Assembly: GCF_023228165.1 (NCBI RefSeq)
Contig: NZ_JALOBS010000001.1
Span: 248,001 to 312,000 of the forward strand
Length of the DNA stretch: 64,000 nucleotides
Origin: Methylomonas sp.
GTDB lineage: Bacteria > Pseudomonadota > Gammaproteobacteria > Methylococcales > Methylomonadaceae
Direction of reading: 5' to 3'
Below are positions 50,424 through 58,551 of this stretch, piece by piece. The notes under the pieces were generated by a model, which worked only from the letters and a program-made list of their open reading frames with translations, made no database searches and was not told the DNA's origin. A program made the translations under genes and the position numbers. How positions within the stretch are numbered: position 1 is the first letter of the stretch; each line of letters starts with the position of its first letter.

Positions 50424-50462
50424 TCAATCGTCTCCCGCTTTTTTTGCGGCGGAGACGATTGA
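50424..50462. repeat. Strong inverted repeat between oadB and the NifX-like gene
   Basis: A 12-bp perfect stem TCAATCGTCTCC/GGAGACGATTGA, extended inward by CGC/GCG with a two-base bulge, around a loop of seven T. It lies in the 429-base gap after the oadB stop. On the minus strand it is not followed by T, so it is not a classical terminator; it may be a 3' stabiliser. Nothing else was recognised in the gap. Confidence 0.6.
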
Positions 50463-50523
50463 GAACTACACGAATGGCAGCATCGGTCGTCGTCGAGCAG
50501 GGAATTAACAGGTCAGCCAGCCA

Positions 50524-51651
50524 TTACCGAATCAGGCTCAACAACACACCGGCGGCAACCGCGGAGCCGATTACGCCGGCCACATTCGGCCCCATGGCAT
50601 GCATCAGCAAAAAGTTGTAGGGGTTACTCTCCTGACCCACTTTATTGGCCACCCGTGCCGCCATGGGCACGGCCGACACGCCGGCGGCACCGATCAACGG
50701 ATTAATGGGTGTGCTGCTGAAACGATTCATGATTTTGGCCATGATGACGCCGCTGGCGGTACCGATTGAAAACGCGATGGCGCCCAGGCCCAGAATGCCC
50801 AGGGTTTCCACTTTCAAAAATGCGTCGGCGCTTAGTTTGGAACCGACCGACAAACCCAGAAAAATTGTGACGATGTTGATCAATTCGTTCTGGGCGGTTT
50901 TACTTAACCTGTCCACGACACCCGATGCATTCATCAGATTGCCCAGACAAAACATACCGATCAAGGGTGCCGCGGACGGCAACAATAAGGCGGTTAAAGT
51001 AATCAGCATCAACGGGAAGACGATTTTTTCGGTCTGGCTGACGGAACGCAGTTGCTGCATTTCGATTTTGCGTTCTTCAACAGTCGTCAGGGCCCGCATG
51101 ATGGGCGGCTGAATCAGGGGTACCAATGCCATATAGGAATATGCGGCCACCGCGATGGCTCCCAGTAATTCCGGTGCCAATTTGGACGCCACATAGATAG
51201 CCGTAGGCCCGTCGGCACCGCCGATAATGGCAATCGCCGCCGCCTGTTTCAGATTAAATTCCATACCCGGCACCACATTCAAGGCCAGCGCCCCGAATAG
51301 GGTAGCGAAAATACCGAACTGGGCGGCCGCCCCCAGAAACAGGGTTTTGGGATTGGCCAACATGGGTCCGAAGTCCGTCATCGCCCCCACGCCCATGAAA
51401 ATCAACAGCGGAAACATGCCGGATTTAATTCCGCCGTACAAATAGTAAAGTACCCCGCCTTCATCGGTCATGCCGGCAACCGGAATGTTGCTCAGAATGG
51501 CGCCGAAACCGATGGGTAGGAGTAACAAGGGTTCAAAACCTTTTTTGATCGCTAAAAACAGCAGCAGGAATCCCACCGCCATCATGACGGCTTGCGGCCC
51601 GGTAAAGTTGTACAGGCCGGTGCTTTCCCACAACAGTGTTAAATTTTCCAT
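50524..51651 (-). CDS. oadB: Na+-pumping oxaloacetate decarboxylase, beta subunit
   Basis: The 375-residue membrane subunit that decarboxylates carboxybiotin and pumps Na+ outward. Typical blocks: MAVGFLLLFLAIKKGFEPLL, LPIGFGAILSNIPVAGM, the Na+-site segment AIIGGADGPTAIYVASKLAP and the C-terminal GPNVAGVIGSAVAAGVLLSL. It is the third gene of oadGAB, 58 bases after oadA. Confidence 0.95.
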   Translation of the reverse strand: MENLTLLWESTGLYNFTGPQAVMMAVGFLLLFLAIKKGFEPLLLLPIGFGAILSNIPVAGMTDEGGVLYYLYGGIKSGMFPLLIFMGVGAMTDFGPMLANPKTLFLGAAAQFGIFATLFGALALNVVPGMEFNLKQAAAIAIIGGADGPTAIYVASKLAPELLGAIAVAAYSYMALVPLIQPPIMRALTTVEERKIEMQQLRSVSQTEKIVFPLMLITLTALLLPSAAPLIGMFCLGNLMNASGVVDRLSKTAQNELINIVTIFLGLSVGSKLSADAFLKVETLGILGLGAIAFSIGTASGVIMAKIMNRFSSTPINPLIGAAGVSAVPMAARVANKVGQESNPYNFLLMHAMGPNVAGVIGSAVAAGVLLSLIR

Positions 51652-51709
51652 GAATGATCTTTGATTGTTTCAGACGAAACGGCGAGCAAAACGCCCGCCG
51701 CATGCATTG

Positions 51710-53521
51710 TTATAGAGTGACCAACACGTCGCCAACCGACACGCTATCGCCCTGCTTGACATTGACAGCACTCACTATGCCGCCTACTTTGGCGCGGATT
51801 TCGGTTTCCATTTTCATGGCTTCCATCACCATGACTACATCGCCTTCGTCTATGTGCGCCCCCACGTTGACATTCACTTTCAACACCACGCCGGCCAGAG
51901 GAGAAACCACCACGCCATGGCCGCTGATAATCGGCGGAGTAATGACGAGATCCGGACCGGCCGGCGAACCGGAAGCTGTCGCCTGCACGGAAATATTGGA
52001 GCCGGCGGGCCCGACGGCCACGTTGTAACTGCGGCCGTCCACATTGACGGTATACATCTCGACGGGGCCGGTCCCGCCGGCAGCCGTTTGGCTGGCCGCC
52101 TCGGCAATCGCGCTGGCCTCTTCAGGATTCGGTGCCGGCTCGAATGCGGCTGGATTGCCCCGATTCTGCAGAAACTTCCAACCCACTTGAGCAAACATGC
52201 CGTCGATTAATGCATCTTCTTCAACAAACTCGGACAGTTTGACGCTTTCCTCGCCGGCTTTACGTTTGACCTCCGCTACCAGTTTATCCATTTCGGGCTG
52301 CAGCAAATCCGCGGGGCGACAGGTAATCGGTTCAGCGCCGTCCAGAACCCGAGCCTGCAATTCTTTATTGACCGGAGCCGGGGCCTCGCCATATTCGCCT
52401 TTCAAAATGCCGGCCGTTTCCTTGCTGATATTTTTATAGCGCTCGCCGGACAACACATTCAAAACCGCCTGAGTGCCGACGATTTGCGAAGTCGGCGTTA
52501 CCAACGGAATAAAACCCAAATCTTCCCGCACCCGTGGGATCTCCAGCAACACTTCATCAAACTTATCCGCGGCGCCCTGTTCTTTCAGCTGGCTTTCCAT
52601 ATTGGTCAGCATACCGCCCGGTACTTGGGAAACCAGAATACGGCCGTCGACACCTTTCAGGCTGCCTTCGAATTGGGCGTATTTTTTACGTATTTCCCGG
52701 AAATATGCGGCGATTTTTTCCAGTTTCACCAAATCCAGCCCGGTGTCGTTGGGCTGGCCTCGCAGACTGGCAACAATGGTTTCGGTAGGACTGTGACCAT
52801 AGGTCATGCTCAAGGACGAAATCGCGGTATCGGCGTTATCCAAACCGGCTTCGATGGCCTTGATATAGGTACCGACGCTCAAACCGGTAGTGGCGTGGCA
52901 TTGCATGTGAATCGGTATCGAAACGGCTTTTTTCAACTTGCCGATCAATTCGAACGCATCGTAAGGCGTCAACAAGCCGGCCATGTCTTTTATACAGATC
53001 GAATGGGCGCCCATGTCTTCTATGATGCGGCCCTGTTCGACCCATTTTTCGATGGTATGCACCGGGCTGGTGGTATAGGAAATGGTGCCTTGCGCATGCG
53101 CATCGGTATTCAGCACGGCCTTGACCGCCCGTTCGATATTGCGCATGTCGTTCATGGCATCGAAAATACGGAACACGTCGATACCGTTAACCACGCAACG
53201 TTCGACGAATTTATCCACTACATCGTCGGCATAGTGGCGATAACCCAAAATGTTTTGGCCGCGAAACAGCATCTGCTGGCGGGTGTTAGGCATGGCTTTT
53301 TTAAGTAAGCGCAAACGCTCCCAGGGATCTTCGCCCAAGTAACGGATACAGGCGTCGAAGGTAGCCCCGCCCCAGGATTCGATGGACCAATAACCGATTT
53401 GATCCAGCTGCTCGCAAATCGGCAACATGTCTTCGATACGCAGACGGGTTGCCAGAATTGACTGATGCGCGTCGCGTAACACGACTTCTGTAATTCCTAA
53501 AGGTTTTTTTACCTTTGCCAC
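51710..53521 (-). CDS. oadA: Oxaloacetate decarboxylase, alpha subunit (carboxyltransferase plus biotin domain)
   Basis: The 603-residue protein moves the C4 carboxyl group of oxaloacetate to biotin. The carboxyltransferase barrel covers residues 1-300 (TEVVLRDAHQSILATRLR, YWSIESWGGATFDACIRYL, FRIFDAMNDMRNIERAV, GAHSICIKDMAGLLTPYDA, IHMQCHATTGLS); a linker rich in Ala, Pro and Gly follows; the C-terminal biotinyl domain has the biotin Lys in VMVMEAMKMETEIRA. Pyruvate carboxylase subunit B has the same layout, but no biotin carboxylase partner is present and beta and gamma subunits flank it, so the decarboxylase pump is the better reading. Confidence 0.94.
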   Translation of the reverse strand: MAKVKKPLGITEVVLRDAHQSILATRLRIEDMLPICEQLDQIGYWSIESWGGATFDACIRYLGEDPWERLRLLKKAMPNTRQQMLFRGQNILGYRHYADDVVDKFVERCVVNGIDVFRIFDAMNDMRNIERAVKAVLNTDAHAQGTISYTTSPVHTIEKWVEQGRIIEDMGAHSICIKDMAGLLTPYDAFELIGKLKKAVSIPIHMQCHATTGLSVGTYIKAIEAGLDNADTAISSLSMTYGHSPTETIVASLRGQPNDTGLDLVKLEKIAAYFREIRKKYAQFEGSLKGVDGRILVSQVPGGMLTNMESQLKEQGAADKFDEVLLEIPRVREDLGFIPLVTPTSQIVGTQAVLNVLSGERYKNISKETAGILKGEYGEAPAPVNKELQARVLDGAEPITCRPADLLQPEMDKLVAEVKRKAGEESVKLSEFVEEDALIDGMFAQVGWKFLQNRGNPAAFEPAPNPEEASAIAEAASQTAAGGTGPVEMYTVNVDGRSYNVAVGPAGSNISVQATASGSPAGPDLVITPPIISGHGVVVSPLAGVVLKVNVNVGAHIDEGDVVMVMEAMKMETEIRAKVGGIVSAVNVKQGDSVSVGDVLVTL

Positions 53522-53584
53522 TCTTATTTCTCCTTAAGCTGCCTTTTGGGTCGGGGTTTGTTTACCTTGTGAGTAGTGTATCCA

Positions 53585-53612
53585 CTATGCCCGAATCGCT
53601 ATTCGGGCATAG
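53585..53612 (-). promoter_or_regulatory. 12-bp perfect hairpin between oadG and oadA
   Basis: CTATGCCCGAAT/ATTCGGGCATAG with a 4-base loop starts one base after the oadG stop. It has no T-run on the minus strand, so it is more likely an mRNA processing or stability element that sets the ratio of gamma to alpha subunits than a terminator. Confidence 0.6.
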
Positions 53613-53613
53613 C

Positions 53614-53853
53614 TTAATCTTTCTTTTGATATTTTTTGCGGTATTGAAGAACTGCCGCGCTGATGGCGGCGATAGTACCCAGATCATCGCCATGATGCAT
53701 ACCTGGATGCTGCCCCGCGGGCAATTCCGGAAAAAATCTCAGAATCAGCGAGGACATCGTTTTGATGGCAACGATCAACATCGCCAAAAAACTAAACACC
53801 ATGCCCATACCGATTAACATCAGCTCGATTCCCGACGATATCAGTTCATTCAT
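53614..53853 (-). CDS. oadG: Oxaloacetate decarboxylase, gamma subunit
   Basis: A 79-residue protein with one N-terminal transmembrane helix (GIELMLIGMGMVFSFLAMLI) and a polar tail, the OadG pattern. OadG holds the alpha and beta subunits together and binds Zn2+ near its C-terminus; here HPGMHHGDD supplies histidines. I start at MNELISSGIELML (53851-53853); a longer frame adds 38 residues without family support. First gene of oadGAB. Confidence 0.85.
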   Translation of the reverse strand: MNELISSGIELMLIGMGMVFSFLAMLIVAIKTMSSLILRFFPELPAGQHPGMHHGDDLGTIAAISAAVLQYRKKYQKKD

Positions 53854-54045
53854 TATGCTCCAACCGTAAATTATTAACTTGACAGCCATTATCTCCAAAA
53901 GCCCCCCATTAAACAATCGGGCAAGCCTCATGTCGCTGATGCAAAAGCCAAAATTCTTGCCGGCCACAGCGGTTTCGAGACTAAAATAATACGCATAGCC
54001 ACTATATTTAATCGCATCCCAGTGCCCAATATCGGAAATTCACCC

Positions 54046-54957
54046 ATGCCTGATACCCGCGTAAGCCTGGACGTACTCTGCCTAGGCCATGCCAGCTATG
54101 ACTTAGTATTCTCGGTGCCCCATCATCCCGGAGAAGATGAAAAACTGTTTGCCGACAGCTTATTGGAGTGCGGCGGCGGACCGGCCGCCAATGCGGCGGT
54201 CAGCGTGGCCAGACTGGGCTATAAAGCCGCCTTTTCCGGCTACTTGGGCCTTGACGACTATGGCAATAGCCATTACGCGGAATTACAGCAGGCCGGCGTC
54301 GACACAACGCTTATTGTTCGCGGCCCCGCTCCGACGCCGCTTTCGGTAGTTTTAGTCAAACCCGATGGCAAACGCGCCCTGCTTAATTACAAAGGCGATA
54401 CCAAAATCTTGCCCGCCGACACCATTGATTTTTCCGATATCGCTGTAAAAACCGTTTTATTCGATGGCCATGAACCGCGACTGTCGCTGGCTTTACTGGA
54501 TAAAATCGACAACGCCATCCCCACGGTACTGGATGCCGGCTCCCTGCACACCGGCACCCAGGCTTTGATGGATAAAGTCGATTATTTGGTTTGTTCGGAA
54601 AAATTCGCCCTGCAATATGCCGTGAACGCAAACACCGCATTATCCAGACTGGCCGCCCTGTCTCCCAACGTGGTCATCACACTGGGCGAAAGCGGCTTAA
54701 TCTGGCAACGCGGTCATGAACAAGGCAGCCTGCCCGCGCCGCCGGTGACCGCCGTCGATACCACCGGTGCCGGCGACGCCTTTCACGGCGCGTTTGCAGC
54801 CGCTGTCGCCGCAAAAATGGCTTGGCTGGACATTTTGTATTTCGCCAGCGCGGCCGGCGCATTTTGCTGCACCCAAATGGGCGCAAGACCCGGCCTGCCC
54901 AATCGGGAGCAACATAGGCAATTATTGTCGAGCTGGCGCGGGAATCTAGCCTTTTAA
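54046..54957 (+). CDS. PfkB-family carbohydrate/nucleoside kinase
   Basis: A 303-residue ribokinase-like protein. The N-terminal PfkB signature GGGPAANAAVSVARLGYKAA and the C-terminal active-site motif VDTTGAGDAFHGAFAAAVAA are both intact, so it should phosphorylate a sugar or nucleoside from ATP. The substrate (fructose, ribose, adenosine or other) cannot be fixed. I take the ATG at 54046, with GGAAA seven bases before, over an in-frame GTG at 54022. The 3' end overlaps the convergent LysR gene by four bases. Confidence 0.88.
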   Translation: MPDTRVSLDVLCLGHASYDLVFSVPHHPGEDEKLFADSLLECGGGPAANAAVSVARLGYKAAFSGYLGLDDYGNSHYAELQQAGVDTTLIVRGPAPTPLSVVLVKPDGKRALLNYKGDTKILPADTIDFSDIAVKTVLFDGHEPRLSLALLDKIDNAIPTVLDAGSLHTGTQALMDKVDYLVCSEKFALQYAVNANTALSRLAALSPNVVITLGESGLIWQRGHEQGSLPAPPVTAVDTTGAGDAFHGAFAAAVAAKMAWLDILYFASAAGAFCCTQMGARPGLPNREQHRQLLSSWRGNLAF

Positions 54958-55838
54958 CGCTCGAAATAGGCTAATAAGAAATCGATAAAGGTGGTCAGCT
55001 TAGCCGGATAAAAACGCCGCTGCAGATAGGTGGCGTAAATCGCCAGTGCCGGCCGACGGTAATCGCGGAGGATTTCCACCAATTCGCCGCTCTGCAAATA
55101 AGACACCACCGACAAACGCGGCGCCTGTACGATACCCATGCCCAAGGCCGCCGCCTGGCACAAGGCCCGACCATTGTTGGAGGCCAACACCCAATCGGTT
55201 TTGATTTTTTTCTGCTCGCCGTCCACGTTAAACAGCCAGTAATCGCCATGCGGCGTGTCCACATAATGCAGACACTGGTGTTGGATCAGGTCGTCTATCG
55301 TGTTGGGGCAGCCTTTCTCGGCCAGATAGGCCGGAGCAGCGTAGGTACACAGCTCGGTTTCGGCGATCTTGCGCGCCACCACGCCCTGGTCCAGTTTATC
55401 GGTCACCAGCAGGGACACATCGAAACTGCCGTTGCGTAAGTTGGGTGGTTTATTATCCAGACTCATCAACACCTTGACCTCCGGATAAACGCGTACATAC
55501 TGCTCTATGGCCGGCACCATATAAATGCCGCCGAAATCGATGGGCGCGCTGATTTTGATCTGGCCCTTGACCCTCTCCCCCAATTGGGTGGTGGATGCTT
55601 CCAGCTCGGCCAAATCTTCCAATAATTGCTTGCCGCGATTGTAATAGGCTTCGCCGGCGCTGGTCAGACTCAGGCTGCGGGTGGTTCGATTCAACAGCAC
55701 CACCCCCAGGGACGCCTCCAGCGCCGCCATATATTTGCTGATCATCATGGTCGACAACTTCATTTCCTTGGCGACGGAGGAAAAAGTACCCAGCTCCACA
55801 ATCCGGCAAAACACCTGCATGTTGTTGAATTTATCCAT
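54954..55838 (-). CDS. LysR-family transcriptional regulator
   Basis: The 294-residue protein has the LysR helix-turn-helix at residues 1-60 (FCRIVELGTFSSVAKEMKLS, RTTRSLSLTSAGEAYYNRGK) and a periplasmic-binding-fold effector domain (GQIKISAPIDFGGIYMVPAI, LVTDKLDQGVVARKIAETE). Such CrgA/AaeR-like members often respond to small aromatic or organic acids. It converges on the PfkB kinase gene. No adjacent divergent target is evident; 162 bases separate its start from pbpC, which ends there. Confidence 0.93.
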   Translation of the reverse strand: MDKFNNMQVFCRIVELGTFSSVAKEMKLSTMMISKYMAALEASLGVVLLNRTTRSLSLTSAGEAYYNRGKQLLEDLAELEASTTQLGERVKGQIKISAPIDFGGIYMVPAIEQYVRVYPEVKVLMSLDNKPPNLRNGSFDVSLLVTDKLDQGVVARKIAETELCTYAAPAYLAEKGCPNTIDDLIQHQCLHYVDTPHGDYWLFNVDGEQKKIKTDWVLASNNGRALCQAAALGMGIVQAPRLSVVSYLQSGELVEILRDYRRPALAIYATYLQRRFYPAKLTTFIDFLLAYFER

Positions 55839-56000
55839 AGCGGCCTACTATAAACCCAAAGTTTATATTTTCAGCATTCCTGGGCAAAAAACCCAGGTTC
55901 CGCACTACCATTTAAAAACGAATTCCGGAGTACAAAGCTGGGTTTGTACTCCAACAACAAAGCCTAAATGTAAACTGATTCTGGCGAAATCCTTTACCGA

Positions 56001-58304
56001 TCATTTTGCCGCCATTGCCGTCAACTCGACAGTCGACGCCCTGCCCTGCCCGTCAACCACCACGACCTGATAATTGCCCGGTTTAGCCGGCCACAGTAGC
56101 GTAGCGCCCTCGCCGGCAAAATGATCGTCGACGAACCAGAACAACCGGCTTTTGCCCGCCGAGGATACCGCGCTGAATTCGATACTGCCCGGTTGCCCGG
56201 CCCGCACCGGATAACTGACACCGGCTTGCGGCGAGACTATTTTCGGCGGTTCCGTGGCCGCATCGCTGGCCGAGATCTGCGCGCAGGGCCGTTCGAAAGC
56301 TGGCGGTATGTCGCGACGCACCCCGGACTGCCGGAAAGCCTCAAGCTCGTCGCTATCCCAAAACTCGGCCACCCGGGTTTCACCGGCGCTTTCTTCCTCC
56401 GGGCATTGCCGTAAACCGTTGACCGGGTTGATACGGATCGGCCGATGCAGCGTACAGGCCTGGATAGGCGATACGCCGGGAATCATCCAGCCGGTTTTTT
56501 TATACGGACACCAGCGCGATATGGGTTGCCCGGACAACGCGCACACGTCGATGCGCTTCAAGCCGGCAGGCGGGGCCTCCGCGGCCGCTACCGGGCGTTC
56601 GATAGCGATAGCGTCGAAAATGTCGAACAACAACGGCCCGAGCAGTTCGCGTCCGACCAGATGACTGTTGGGGCTGCCGTCGAAATTGCCGGCCCACACC
56701 CCGACCAGCCAATCCCCCATCATGCCGATGGCCCAGGCATCCTTGAGGCCGGACGAGGTGCCGGTCTTCCAGGCTACAACCTGCTGCTGCCCGAAACTGC
56801 GGCCGCCGAAACTGCGTTGCGGTCGCGGATTGTTTTCCAGCATTTCCCGCACCAAAAAGGCTGCTTCCGGCAGCATCGGCGCTTGGCCTGTATCCGGCCC
56901 GGCATCTCGTAACCAGTGCAAGCTTTGCAGCCTGCCTCGATTTGCCAGCAGCCCATACAGGCGCAGTAAATCCTCCATGGAAATCTCGGCGCTGCCGATC
57001 GCCAAGCTCAAACCGTAATTGGCGGCCTGCTTGGGGATAGCAATACCGGCCTGCAACAAAAACGCATGAAAAGTCGGCTTTTCCAATTGCGCCAATAAAC
57101 TGATGGCCGGAATATTACGGCTGCGCACCAACGCGTCGGTGGCCGACAACGGCCCGTAGAAATTGCGCTCGAAATTTTCCGGCTGATAATAGCCCATCCG
57201 CAGCGGGGTATCCTTGACCCGGCTATCCGGCGTGATCAATCCCTGCGCGATAGCCTGGGCATAAATGAAGGGTTTCAGGGTCGAACCGGGGGAACGTAGC
57301 GCTTTCAGGCCGTTGACAAAACCTTGTATCCGCCGGTTGAAATAATCCGCCGATCCCAGGTAAGCCCGCACCGCCATGCTGGGCGCATGTACCACCATCA
57401 CAGTGGCATTGGCGATACCTTGCAAACGATGCTGGCGCAGAAAGCCGGCCAGCAAGGTTTCGCTGAGCGATTGCAAGGTGCCGTCCAGGGTAGAGACCAA
57501 GGTAGCAGCCTCCGGATATAAATCGTGCAGACGTTCGGCAAAATGCGGCGCCCGAAACGGTAAATCGCTGCGCTGGCGAAACCACAGCCGTTCGAAACCC
57601 GGCTCGTTGCCGTAGGCCAACCGCCAAGCTTGCCGCAAACGTTGTCTTGCGGCTTGATTCATGGGTGCCCGGGCACTGGGATTTTGCGGAATCAACGCCA
57701 AGGCCCGAGCTTCATCGCGGTTTAATTCACTAGCCGGCTTGTGAAAATAAATCCAGGCCGCCGCCGCCACGCCTTCTATATTCGCACCGTAAGGAGCGAT
57801 ATTTAAATACGCTTCCAACAGCTCGTCTTTGCTAAACTGCCGCTCCAACCACAATGCATAAGCCATTTGCCGCAACTTGCCCGACAGACTGGAAGTTTTC
57901 AGCCGCCAGCGCTGCCGCGCCAGTTGCATGGTCAGCGTCGATGCACCTATCCAACGCTCCTGGACAATCAAACTACTCCACGCCGCCCGCAGCAGCGATA
58001 CCGGATTGATGCCGGGATGTCGGTAAAACCATCGGTCTTCGTAACGCAGCGTCGCATCCCGCAAGGTTTGCGGCAATTCCGCCAGCGGCGTCCACAAACG
58101 GTATTTTTCGTCGGAGGTCAAACTCAGCCGCAGCAAGCGACCGTCGCGGTCCGTGACCGCATAAGAACCATTGGCGCGATTGACCAGCAACGGTTGCGGC
58201 GTAAAACCCAAGCTCAGCCAAACCGTTACCACCAGCAATAGCCCGGCGAACAGCGCGAGTCCAACCGGTGATGACCATCTTAAACGCTTAACTATAAATC
58301 TCAT
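56001..58304 (-). CDS. pbpC: Penicillin-binding protein 1C (glycosyltransferase/transpeptidase)
   Basis: The 767-residue class A PBP makes and cross-links peptidoglycan. After a signal-anchor helix (GLALFAGLLLVVTVWLSLGF) comes the GT51 domain with EDRWFYRHPGINP and GASTLTMQLARQRWR, then the transpeptidase with SPGSTLKPFIYAQA (active Ser), SRNIPA and KTGTSSGLKDAW, and a C-terminal BiPBP_C domain (GVSYPVRAGQPGSIEF). The C-terminal domain and short linker separate PBP1C from PBP1A and 1B. It has no obvious operon partner; alpha-2-macroglobulin, a frequent neighbour, is absent. Confidence 0.95.
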   Translation of the reverse strand: MRFIVKRLRWSSPVGLALFAGLLLVVTVWLSLGFTPQPLLVNRANGSYAVTDRDGRLLRLSLTSDEKYRLWTPLAELPQTLRDATLRYEDRWFYRHPGINPVSLLRAAWSSLIVQERWIGASTLTMQLARQRWRLKTSSLSGKLRQMAYALWLERQFSKDELLEAYLNIAPYGANIEGVAAAAWIYFHKPASELNRDEARALALIPQNPSARAPMNQAARQRLRQAWRLAYGNEPGFERLWFRQRSDLPFRAPHFAERLHDLYPEAATLVSTLDGTLQSLSETLLAGFLRQHRLQGIANATVMVVHAPSMAVRAYLGSADYFNRRIQGFVNGLKALRSPGSTLKPFIYAQAIAQGLITPDSRVKDTPLRMGYYQPENFERNFYGPLSATDALVRSRNIPAISLLAQLEKPTFHAFLLQAGIAIPKQAANYGLSLAIGSAEISMEDLLRLYGLLANRGRLQSLHWLRDAGPDTGQAPMLPEAAFLVREMLENNPRPQRSFGGRSFGQQQVVAWKTGTSSGLKDAWAIGMMGDWLVGVWAGNFDGSPNSHLVGRELLGPLLFDIFDAIAIERPVAAAEAPPAGLKRIDVCALSGQPISRWCPYKKTGWMIPGVSPIQACTLHRPIRINPVNGLRQCPEEESAGETRVAEFWDSDELEAFRQSGVRRDIPPAFERPCAQISASDAATEPPKIVSPQAGVSYPVRAGQPGSIEFSAVSSAGKSRLFWFVDDHFAGEGATLLWPAKPGNYQVVVVDGQGRASTVELTAMAAK

Positions 58305-58551
58305 GGGTTTGGGTTGTGATGCCTAAACTTAGCGGGTCGCTGATTCGCCAAGCATTGTAAAGCAAGCTTCTAAATTCCGCCTGGGCACACAATACATGCC
58401 CCTACCTCAGCTAGGGCCTTGTCAATATTTACGCGCAGACACTCCTATCCACGCCTGCAAACAAACGCACTGGCGTGAGATTGCGTCCCGTTCTACACGC
58501 AAGTACGGAACCCCCGTATGATTTCGCTGATGCCGCGTCGCGTCGGTCAAA

